Positions 12,077-23,100 of a DNA stretch of 64,000 bases are shown piece after piece (positions within the stretch are counted from its first letter, which is position 1; each line of letters begins with the position of its first letter). The DNA is from Xiphophorus maculatus (Eukaryota; Chordata; Actinopteri; Cyprinodontiformes; Poeciliidae). The translations under genes were made by a program, and so were the position numbers. Below the pieces are notes generated by a model. That model had not been told where the DNA came from and searched no databases. It was given only the letters and a program-made list of their open reading frames with translations. Location of the stretch: contig NC_036454.1 in NCBI RefSeq assembly GCF_002775205.1, positions 7,011,882 through 7,075,881 of the forward strand, written 5' to 3'.

Positions 12077-13256
12077 ATCATAATTGCTGAAATTTCATTA
12101 GAAATATTTGACATAAAAAGAGCCCAGTTTATACAAAAAAACATTACATCAGAAAAGAGCTTATTCTCAGTAGTCACAAACAGCATAAAAGCATTTTATG
12201 CACAGGTCCAGCATTCATGGTGAAATGCTACATAAGACAGCCTCAACAGGTAATAATAACGCATACACAAATCTCTAAACAGGATCCAAACACTGTAAAA
12301 AACACCTATAAAAGCATCAGCTGTTATTTACATGTTTACAAAGAGAGTTTAGCTTATCTAAAAAAAGTACAGTGCATTGTGGAGCTTTAGAACGGGTGTA
12401 TTTCAGTGCATTTTTAAAGATTTCCTGTAGTATTTGTAGCCTATATGTGTCAGGTCTAATCAGTTTGATCCAACTGTCCCTGATGCACTCGGATCATTGG
12501 AGGAGAGAACATTCAAAGGCGCACCATTAGTAAGCTTTTCCCTCCGCTGGTACCAGGGGAGGATTACATCACTGTTTTGTTTTGTAAATGGGATGACAGA
12601 ATCAGAGTGAGAAGGGGGCAGGACAACTGCAAATTCTGTCAGTTTAAAACTCCAAGTCCATCCACAGTGGGAGTTAAGTCAATTCAGTCAGCCTTCAATC
12701 TTGGAATACGAAATCTTTTAGGCCATCCCTTCGTCCTCTTCAGTCTGCACATTTCTCCAGCAACAGCATCCTCCTGCATCTCTTGCTTTAGTGCAAATGA
12801 TGTAAGCCCATTTGCTGTTCCGCATGTGATTTTTTTTTTTAAAGGCACCAGTCTACAGTGGGAGAAATGTATCCACATAAAACACATTAATTAAAAAAAA
12901 AAGTATGTCCCAAAAGTCAAACATGTCAAATCAGCTAGTAGTTATTGGGCAATCAGCAGCTATTTGATTATTTTTCCCCCCTCTTTCTTTTGAAAAATCG
13001 AACAAATATCTGGATTTTAGAACAAAGGTGGTATTTTGTGCTTAAAAATGTAGCTTTGTCTTTAAAAGCTGGGACTTGTTTCATTCTTTTTTTCTTTTTT
13101 TTTTACTCCATTGTCTACACAATGCATAAAAACAAGAAGAATCAATGGGATCAGCTGTCTAAAGGGGCTGCAGCCTGAGAAAAAAACAGGTTATCTTTTA
13201 AAGATTCATAGACACTGATGTTATCTCACCTGTTGCGGAAGTCGCAACCACGCGCC

Positions 13257-13550
13257 CTACAGGTGTCGCCTCGCGCTGAGCAGCACAAGCAAGGTGACTT
13301 GCACCGCGAGGCACAGGAAGCCTTTGAAGTGGCCGCGCCCGGTCACTGCTGCCACCGTCACTCTGTCTCCGCAGCCGAGGTCGCCGGTTGTCTCCCCGGC
13401 TGTCCAACTCTTCTCGAGCTGGTCCCCGATTCTCCGTAGCCGCGACGCGAGCAGCTGAGCTACGGAGCAAGCAGAGGTGCGTCGGCGCGATGCGCTGCAG
13501 CTGGAGTCTCCCGGCCGCAGCAGAGGCTGGTCTATCGGAAGCCAGCACAT
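13257..13550 (-). CDS. hrk: Harakiri-like BH3-only pro-apoptotic protein, 97 aa, single coding exon
   Basis: ATG at 13550-13548 (revcomp of CAT) and stop TAG at 13259-13257 give 97 residues; human HRK is 91. Residues 31-48 contain a BH3 helix, with LLASRLRRIGDQLEKS around the L-x-x-x-I-G-D core (I41, G42, D43). This is the part of BH3-only proteins that docks into the groove of BCL-2 and BCL-XL. Residues about 77-92 (GFLCLAVQVTLLVLL) form a hydrophobic tail anchor followed by RRHL, as in HRK, which sits on mitochondrial and other internal membranes. The frame stays open upstream, but no in-frame ATG lies there, so this ATG is the first. The coding region is GC- and CpG-rich against AT-rich surroundings. 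Position between rnft2 and fbxw8, with orientation opposite to both, matches human HRK. The 50-76 linker is poorly conserved. Confidence 0.85.
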   Translation of the reverse strand: MCWLPIDQPLLRPGDSSCSASRRRTSACSVAQLLASRLRRIGDQLEKSWTAGETTGDLGCGDRVTVAAVTGRGHFKGFLCLAVQVTLLVLLSARRHL

Positions 13551-13818
13551 CTTCGCCTCTGACTGAGCCTCCGCGCTGTTCCCTTCTTCTCTTAAAATCT
13601 GGGAAGGATATATGAACCCTCCTCCTGCTCCCTCATCAATCCTTAACTGTGTTTGCGATCCCCAGACTCTCCCCACCTCTCGCTGCTGTATTATTCATTA
13701 CCATGTCACATGGTGTTTAGGGTTTACATCATCTTCTTCCAAGAGAAAGATGCGGCGCTTAACACTCGGATCTCGGATGTTTGGGTTCATCTGAAGAGTC
13801 TTTTGTTTAAGGAGACTG

Positions 13819-13826
13819 GACGTCAC
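13819..13826. promoter_or_regulatory. CRE/ATF-like site
   Basis: GACGTCAC differs from the palindromic CRE TGACGTCA by one base in the GGACGTCA register. It lies about 270 bp upstream of the hrk start codon. Mammalian HRK (DP5) is induced in neurons through JNK and a c-Jun/ATF site in its promoter, so the position is suggestive. A single short match can arise by chance. Confidence 0.35.
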
Positions 13827-14042
13827 GTTCTTTTTCTCTGATGTACAAATTACTCTCACGCTATTCGCACTTTCAATCCACCTCACACACAGAGAACAAA
13901 TTCTTACGCTATTATTTACACATTTTAGCCGCAAATATACCACTGAGAAAAAAGGAGAAAAACAAGGAATTAAATACTAGCGGAACCAATATAGTGCTGC
14001 TTTGTCCCTCATCGGTCTGCTTTTAGAGAAGAGCGACTTTGT

Positions 14043-14072
14043 TTTTGTCGGTGCCACAAAACACCGACAAAA
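14043..14072 (+). promoter_or_regulatory. Perfect 11-bp hairpin upstream of fbxw8 start
   Basis: TTTTGTCGGTG (14043-14053) pairs with CACCGACAAAA (14062-14072) around an 8-nt loop, ending 88 nt before the fbxw8 ATG. If transcribed it would be a stable 5' UTR stem-loop; otherwise it is a palindromic DNA site. Confidence 0.5.
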
Positions 14073-14160
14073 GCAGCAGCCCTGAAATAGGCTACTGTTA
14101 AACTTAAAATTACATATTCTGTTCTGTAAAACTTCAAATGCATGCTTTTTGAACGATGAC

Positions 14161-17100
14161 ATGGCAGCGAACGAGCTTGTTGCCTTCAGGGAACGCTGGA
14201 AACGAGAGTTAAAGAATAGAAAAGAAGAGAATGGACTCGTCTGCGTTCCTTCTTCCTCAAAGTCCTCCTCCTCCAGGGATCATCCAGAGCAGAAAGACTT
14301 AAAGAAACCTCGTGATACTGTAAAACAAGAGGAATCGAGCTGTACTGAGGATGAGGGAAGTGTTAGTGGTGGGAGCTTTGCTCTAGAGGCAGATCAGCCT
14401 CAGTATGTCTCCATTGCACGCAGTCTGTTGGAGGGGAGGACCAGTCCCCTGCTGGACAGGATTCAGGAGGAGAGAACGAGGAGAAAGAGGCAGTATCATA
14501 ACATGACCAACATGTGCAGCGTATCCCTGCAGCAGAGGCAGCCTCAGTGGAAAGTGAAGAAAGAAGAGGAGCTTGTGGATCAACTCATTCTGGATCTGGT
14601 ATGATGAGGAAGATGCTGGTTGAGCACAAATTCAGTGTGAAAGCGTAGTTTCCCCCTTACAGGTTTCTTCCATCTTTGATTTTTGCATTTCAGATAATCA
14701 GTAAATAAATAATCAATTAAATGGAGCACATAAATGACCTGACATGCAAACATAATTGGTTTAATCATTAGCTGTGCCATTAAGCATTTGCGATAATGGG
14801 CATTGTTTTTTCCCCATCAATGTGAAGGAATGGGCTGCATCTTTTTTTCACCAGAAGTGTCTCAATTCAGTCATATTGAAGCGTTTCAAACATAAATGTT
14901 TGGCCATATTTCTGTCATTCAAGAGTTTCACTTAGCCTCTCCAAATCCCTTGTTTTTAGTGATTCAGAGGTGGTCTTACAAATGTACTTCAGACTATTGT
15001 CCTGCTGTACAATAACCAAAGTGCTCCTGGGCTTTGGGTCATGAGCTGGTGGCCGAGCGTTCTCCTTCAGGATGTCTGGTATAGAGTGTGTTGCCATTAC
15101 CCTGAGATTTTTTGAAGCAAAAAAGCCAAGACATGAGAAATCTCCAGGGTAGCAAAAACTTTTTACAGTATTGTACCCATTGTATCTTGTGTTTTGTACT
15201 GTAATCCCTTTTCTTTGCAGAATGAAGTCAACGACATTCCCTTCTTTGACATTGAATTGCCGTACGAATTAGCCTTGAAGATATTCCAGTACCTCAACTG
15301 CATGGAACTTGGTCGATGTGCCCAGGTGAGGTGCAGAAACAACAAAAAACTGTGTACAGCTGAATGGCTTAGCTCCTTCTAAAGAGGTTTTTGTCTTTAA
15401 ATTGTCAATTATTGGCATGAAAAAATCTAAACTGGGGAAGTGTAGAGGGAGAAAGTTTATCTTGCCTCACAATAATTACTTAATCCTTTAAAGTTGGTTT
15501 TCTTTTGCTATATTTCAAAATTTTATGCAGATTGAAATTCTTGTTTGAAGAGGAAATAATAGCCATGAGAAGTTCAATACAAATGGTAAAATTACATTTT
15601 GGTTTTTGTAGAATAAATGTAGGCAGTGTAAAATTACTGGGAATTTAATAACTGAATTTCAGGCATAAACTATGTAGACCCCTTGAGTTTTCCCAGCACC
15701 AGAACTAAACTAGGGGAGGCAGAGTTTAGTTTCTGTGCTCCTCGGCTTTGGAACAAACTCCATGAAAACATATTTATCCAGTTCCTTTACTTCGGTCAAC
15801 CAATCTAACTGGATTTTTTAATACTGTATTTCTTTTTGTCTTCCATTCGTATCATGTAAAGTCCTTTATTTTTGTCTAGTGCATAAATTATTCTATTAAA
15901 AAACATTTCTGTCTTAAAAGAAATTGGTCTCAAAAGGCCCTTTTAATGATATGCCAACCTATTGTACATAGATTGACACACTGCCCCCACCTGTTGCTGC
16001 ACTCTACAAGTTGGCTAGCTGAAATAAAGTGAATGGACTTTATTCCTGCTCTCACTTCTGGTGTTTTACCACATACGCTTGGATGGTTGGATCCTGACCC
16101 CAGCTGTAGACCTGCTCTACATGCTTTTTTTTATAGGGTCCAGATTATGTTATTAATTAAATTAAAACAGATGAGATGATCAAGCATACTTTTAAGAGAC
16201 TTATAAATCATGTCCTGTCATTAAAATCCATGTATAACTTTAGTTTTATTGTTTCTTTGTGCAGCGTCCGTAATTTGGCGATTAGTTACTTTAATTACCA
16301 TTACCTTCTTCATTCTGTATTGCTTTGGGCAGCTCATGACTTTATTTTGTGCATGTTAGTAAATTAGATATTGAGTGGCAGATCCACAGCACTCGTGGTG
16401 CAGAGAGCCTGTTTTGGCAGGCGGCCGGGCTCGTTAAGCGGAAATGAGTGATGCAAGCTCCTAATGTATGCTGACTCAAACCACTGTCATGTTGTCCAAC
16501 CTCCTCCCAGGTGAGCAGGGCATGGAGAGTCCTCGCGGAGGATGGCGTTCTGTGGTTCAGGTTGTGCCAGAGGGAAGGTTACCACCAGGGTGTCTCGGTG
16601 TCCAGCTCCCCCTGTTGGAAGAGCACCCTGCGAGACTGCAGGAACTCGGCCAGAACTGTCCGCTCCAACTGGAAGGTGAGCTTGATCTGTTCTACTTCAC
16701 TGAAATGGGAAGGTTTTTTTTTTTTAATCAAATTACTAAAACTGTCTGAGAGGTGAAGTCGTCTTATTAAAATAACACAATAAAACTAACGTGTGATTGA
16801 CAGCAGACCATGATCACTACAGTGTTTATTTGCCAATATTTACGTGACTTAGAAATCTCATTGCCAATAACCACAGATTGTAGAGGTCAACTGTGCTGTT
16901 CTCGTTTGATTTACTTGTGGATAAGAAAAATAAATTCATAATGCATCTCCTTGCATCTCCTTCACATTTTGCCAAATTACAACTGCACATTTGATTTACT
17001 GGGATTTTATGTGATAAATCAACACAAAGTGGTGCTTACCAGAGTAGTGGAACAAAAATGATGCATAATTTTTTTAATAATTTCCAAAATGGAATCTTGA

Positions 17101-20100
17101 CTACTACGGCATCCATTTGTATTCAGCCAAAAACCATTATTTTCAACATTTCAATAGTTAGTGAATGGATGACATCAAAAATGTACCCCACAAAACACGG
17201 ATAAAGAGAGCACTTAAAACGCCATTTAACACATGTTGTTATTTGTTTAATAACAATATGTTAAGCTTTGGACATTTTACAAAGTACTGTTCTTAATAAT
17301 ATTGACCTTTTAAGACATGGTGTGGTAGAAAACTAACATTTACCGTCACTTTAAGCATATCAACTCCACAGTTAAACATGGTGGTGGCAGCATCATCCTG
17401 GGGCCATGGTCAGAGTTGATCGAAAGATGGTTGGAGCAATGCATGGCAGCAATAACAAACCTGTCTGAGGATGCATAAGACTTGAGAATGAAATATGTTC
17501 ACTTCTCAGCAGAACAGAGACCATAAACATGCTGTCAGAGCTACAATGGAATAGTTTAGTGTATTCATGTGTTAGTGTGGCCCAATCAAAACCCAAATTT
17601 AAATACAATTTAGATCCCGAAGCAAGACTTTGATTTGAAGTTTATTGATGCTTTGTACAAAATGTAACTGTGTTTTTTTGCAAAGACGAAAAGCCAAAAA
17701 TGTAATTCTTAAGATGTGCAAAGCGGAAAACACATTCACACTACACTTTTCAGATTTTTTATTTGTACAAAATGTTCCTTCCACTTAACAATCATACACT
17801 GCTACGTGTTGGTCTACTACACTAATTAAATTGTTTATAGTTTTAAGCTCTGCATCTGTAACTCTTCAGAATCGAGTGGGATCTGTCAGCCAGCTGCAGT
17901 TCGAGTTGGGGAAAATTCTGTGCGACGTCAGCTCCTGTGACAGCTTCGTGTTGGCCGGGTGAGTTTCAAGGACGAGCAGATCATGTCTGATGTCCTTTTT
18001 GTTTTAGCAGAGCTCACTTGGTCTCATTTCATCTGCATTGATTTCTCTGTCGCACTAAATAAAACTTGGTCATAGATTTTTGTGATTTAAAGCCGGGGGA
18101 TTAAATGAATGTAGAAGACGCTGTGTGTCCCTGTCTAAACCAATGCCAAAATGTTGCATTTACATTGATGAAATGATAAATCAGGGGACGAAGTTTGGAT
18201 TTATTTTTACAACTGAAAACGATGTATTATGCTGAACAACAACATCAAACAACTAGAATGCTAATGAGGACTTGGCCAAATACACAATGTTTTATATGGA
18301 ATAAAGTATTTCTTATTGACAAACACAAGGAAGTTAAAGCTGATTTAAGTTCCCATGTGTCAAGTTATTATTTAAGTTAACTATTTCCTGTCAGAATAGA
18401 AGCTAAAGAAACCCAGCCTCCTCTGACTGGCTAGCTCAGGTTGTCTGAGCAGACTTCACCCACAATTCCTCACTGGCTCTAAAGTTTAAGGGATTTTATG
18501 TATTTTGTAAGAATTGACAAACAGCATTTGGTTAACTGAAAATTGTTTGAATCCTTATTTGGCCATGAGCTACTTTACACGTAGACAATGATGGTAACAT
18601 AATGACCTGTGAAAGACAAGCATTTCACTACACTCCCATTCAGTTAATTTTATTTATATTTCAACTAAATAAACTTAACACTAGATAAGAAAAGGACCCT
18701 AACTGAATAATATTCAAATTAATTTAAATGCAATTCATTCTAATACAGCCTAGTTCAGTATAATTTTATGCTTTTGGCCAGACATGTAGCTCCAAAACAT
18801 GATGATAGTGTCATTATTAACTGGGTAACACTTAAAGTAAAGGAATCCAGATCAGACCACTAAATTGAATTGTACTGATTATCTTTTCATCATGTTTCCT
18901 GTCAGTTGGCGAACCATATTAGGATCCAATTGAATGCTTTGTTTTCTGTTATAAGCTGGAAAAACAAGAATGACTTCGAAAAGGGTCACGTTGTAATGAC
19001 AAGACAACCATGTCATAGCATGTTTAAAAACTGTACCTTGTGTGTGCTGTTCTCATTCCACAGTGGCCATTATTTAAATCATTGTGCCTGATTGATATAA
19101 TTGTTGTAGCTGATTTTACAGGCACATTCAGAGGCTTTCACAAGACTAAATTTGAGAATTAAACAGCAGTTTTATGACTTCAGCCACACATTAAAGCCAT
19201 ATGTCAGACCTCTGATGAAACCTCATGTGAGCAAATGACAGCAGGAACAAGGGTTTTTACATTGACAGAATAAGTTTTGATCAGAAATTGTGAATTAAGA
19301 CAACTAATTCACAATCATATAGTCACATTATTGCTCTTCTTTGCAAAAAAAAACAAGTAACAATTACATTTATTGAGGAAAGAGGACATGAATTGCAACT
19401 TAATCAGCTAAACCTGCCCTTAACTAGCTGGTATGAGGCAGTGATAAATTGTGAGGAACCTGGAGGGCTCAATAAGGGTGCCCTTAAGGAGATCTGCAGT
19501 GTCTCCTGGGACAAAGGCTACTAGATTCCCATTAGTCCTGCTGGATCCCTTTAGAGAAAACAGCCTGTTTGTGTGGTTTCAAATTAGTAGATGTGCGGCA
19601 CACAGTACTTAAACATTGAAGACATTTAATAAGTGGCCTGATGCAATGTGAACTCACTGCTAAATCCTCAGCTTTATGTATATGCTGCTAACATATTCAT
19701 GATGTAAGTACATTCCTCATTTTTGGTACTTGAAGAGTAATTGAGGTAAATGAAACTATTTCAATTTGTCTAAAAAAGAATCAATAGCAGTTAAGAGCAA
19801 GTCAAGATTGATTTGATTGCTGACAGAAAACCAGTGGGAAGGTTGTTGGCTTTAAAAAAAAAAAAAAAGAAACAGGAGAAGCAGCGGCCATTAACCCAAC
19901 TCAGACAGAGCAGATCTGCTGAGGCCTGCATAAATACCACTGTAGTCTGAGCAGAAACTTCTCCCCACAGAAGTTTGTTGGGCGACATCCAGCATGGTCG
20001 TCATGCTGATCGCTGGCGTTTTGATGATGCACCAATTAAGGAAAAAGTGTGTGCTTCTACTCCTGCCAAACCCTACAAATCCACCCCCACACACACACAC

Positions 20101-23100
20101 ACACGGAGAGCTACTCGCATATACGCTTTGTGTCAAACTGGCTGTTACTGTACGACACATTGCAGCTCCAAGTCACAGAGACATGATTGAATCTGTGAAG
20201 GTGGCAGCATGCTCGTCTCTCGCAGTGAGAGCTAATCAGCCAGGGCAAAGAGATGAGAGAGGAGGTGTGTGGAGTTCAGAGCAGAGGGCTGCTCTGCTCC
20301 ATTTGTTAGACATTTCTTCTCAAACAAAAGAAAAGTGTGCAGATGGAGGAGTGCTGAGAAGGGATGATCGCACACTATCATCAAGTCCTTAAAGTACTTC
20401 AGGGAACTGCTTGTCTTTTATTCCACTGAAAGCTAATCTGACCTCTTTTATTCAAAACATGTTGGTTGTATAACACCACTCTAAAGCCTAAAAGACATTT
20501 AAGCAATATCTAGTAACTCATCTGTTGTGTTATATTTAAGGTACACGTCTGGTGATGTGAGGCTTTGGGATACGTTGCACTGGGACTCAACATCTTCGTT
20601 CCTCAAGACCAACAGTCTTTCGGCGAACACGCACCCTAGGCCGCACGTTAGTCACGTCCAGATCAACAGCACAGTGGCTGCTGCTTCATATGAAGATGGT
20701 AAGTGGGTGTTTGTTTAATGTGGGTCTATTATGCAAAATTCACATTTTGCATGTTTTTATACTTCCGTTTGGATTTCAACAGTTTCTAAAAAACAGCCAA
20801 AGTGCTTAAAATGCCATCCAGCTGGGTTTTTTTGCCAATAAGAAATTTTTTTTGTGTCTGAAAAATGAGCATTTTCAAAAACCTTCCAATTGCTAAGTCA
20901 CAATCGACGGGCTCTGCACTGTTACCTATCAACTAGGGATGCTCCGATCCGGTTTTTTTATTGATCACACATGAGGCCGATCTCTGCCGATCACCTGGAT
21001 TGGCTGTTAATTTTTCTTAAAAATTCGCTATAGATATAAATGATACTATGTTATCCGGCAAAATTTAAAAATGATCTGGCAATAAATTCACCTAATTTAG
21101 ACATAAACATGCAAAATACTTGCAGGCACAATACAGCAGGTATTCAGTCAAAAGGACAACTGAAAAACCTGCAATCAGTAAAACAATATTTAACAGTAAA
21201 ATTCTCAGCTCCATAAATTATTAGTCAAATAAATCTCACAACACTTATCATCAAATACGTATATAAAATAATGTCAAGTAATAAAGGAGACATCCATTTA
21301 AAGTTAAACGCAGGTTGCATCAAAATAAACAATCCTGAGTTACTGTCAAAATTTCCTGACTAGCTGATTAATGCTGGTTCTGATTGGCTGTTTCTGACTG
21401 AGCGGAATAATTCTGCAGAAACAGGGAGGAGGCAGAGGAGATTGATTATTTTCATAGATTATCTATCTTATGTTAGGACAGCGAAAGTTTTAATTTTAAT
21501 TTAATTATCTAAAAATCGTTTTGTTTGTGCTGCAGCTTTAAGCAGACGTTCGGCGTGAGAGTTCATTGCTGGGTGGAGGATGATCGGCGCTACGTCTGTG
21601 AAATATCACTGCCAGTAGCGCGTAGCGGCGGTTCAACAGCGAGAGCAGATCCAGCTTCTTACACCGCCAGCTCGAAGACTTAAATTATTTTTCGGTTTAT
21701 TTATTTAGCTTTCTGACGTCATGCTAATCCGGGCAAGTGTTGGTAGTTGTGCGCTGCTTTACCTGCTACCTGGCCGCTCCGGTCCGGATGTCCTTTTGTT
21801 CCTGCATTGAGCCTTGGTGCAGCCAGACTCCGTCAAGTGTTTGTTTTTTTTAAATGTCATATTAGATTCGTTGTGTTGATGCATTTTGACGTGGTAATTT
21901 TCCGCCGCAACACGCAAACGTCCCCCTTCATTCTCAGAGAGTTAAAGTTCCACACGTCATGGTTTGTTGCCGCGCGCTTGCGCAGTGTGAAGAAAATAGT
22001 AGAGCAGCTGCACACGCAGGCTGCGAAGTGAGATAAATGTGATCGGTTTTGGTGATCGGCAACAAGAGACCGCGATCACCGATCATACACTTTTTCACGG
22101 AAATCGGCCGATTATGATCGATGGCCGATCGATCGGCACACCTCTACTATCAACCTCGAGCTCCTCATCTAGCAGCCCGAGAGAAGCTCCGCCCACTTAG
22201 AAGATGAGCACAATTTGGTCAGCTGGTTTTACTACTGTCTGCGCAGTACAATAGTTGCAGGAAAAGACTAGTGTTTGTTTTATCCACTTACCATTCATAA
22301 TTCACTTGCTGTATTCTTGTTGGTTGCGCAGGAGGCTCTACTTGTGCTTTTCAAAGATGTACTGTTGTATATTTTTGTATCTCTTTGCAGCCATTTACAC
22401 ATGAGAGTATAATGTTGAGTTGGGGGTCGTGGGCAGCAGCAACTTATTTGAATTTAAAGTGAGGAGAGGCCCTAAAACAGCTCATTCTGAAAAAAGGTGC
22501 TTAATAGGCAGAACTGACCAGACTAAAATCTCATGATCTAAGAATAATTTTGTGCAAAAAATGTAATGAACATATTTGGGAAACCAGCAATCTATAAGAC
22601 ATTTGTGAGCAAAAAGATAAATATATAGTAGAAAGACAATGCTGAACATTGTCTATACATTTAGATGCCTATTAAACCTTTATGCACAATGTCTCATTTT
22701 CAGCATTTGCTGTAGTGACAAAACTGTTTGCACATAGAAATCAAAACTCTTTTAGTCAAAGGTTGTGTTTCTGGCTTAGGCTGTGTAGACCTGTGGAGTA
22801 CAGAAACAGGTGGGGAGCCCATCCACCACTACCAGATTCCCGGGAGGATCCAGGCTTTGAGTCTGAGCCCAGACAGTCCGGTCCTGGTCTCAGCCGCAGG
22901 GTCAGACGTTCGGCTCGACAGCGCCAATGACTGCGGCTACTGGAGGACTGTCTGCGAGACTCGGCTACCCAAAATAGTGAGTGGGACACTTTGGTTGTGT
23001 GTTAATGAAAGATGATGTTCCACAGATGCAGATTTTTTTATTGTGAATTGTACTTTTATCGTATGTATGGCAGGTAGAGAGCCTGACTTTTGTACCAAAC

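Larger units (their letters stand above)
13551..14160. promoter_or_regulatory. Divergent hrk/fbxw8 intergenic promoter region
   Basis: Only 610 bp separate the hrk and fbxw8 start codons, which point away from each other, so both promoters and 5' UTRs must fit here or share elements. The hrk side is GC-rich and the fbxw8 side AT-rich. Visible sites are a CRE/ATF-like GGACGTCAC at 13818-13826 and a perfect 11-bp hairpin at 14043-14072. No clear TATA box was seen for either gene. Confidence 0.6.

Noticed and set aside
13198-13548. Longer open frames overlapping hrk on both strands
   Set aside because: They are out of frame with the BH3 motif and arise because the region is GC-rich with few stops.
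13551-13676. N-terminal extension of hrk by 42 codons
   Set aside because: The frame is open but begins at GTG with no ATG; HRK homologues start at the MC... position, so ATG 13550 was kept.
14149-14160. fbxw8 start 12 nt upstream
   Set aside because: The codon is TTG, not ATG; ATG 14161 has good context.
19994-20392. 132-codon open frame in fbxw8 intron 4
   Set aside because: It includes a CA microsatellite, has no recognisable domain and no splice fit with fbxw8.
21747-22031. 94-codon frame inside the hAT element
   Set aside because: Falls in the GC-rich core of a non-autonomous element; no transposase motif.
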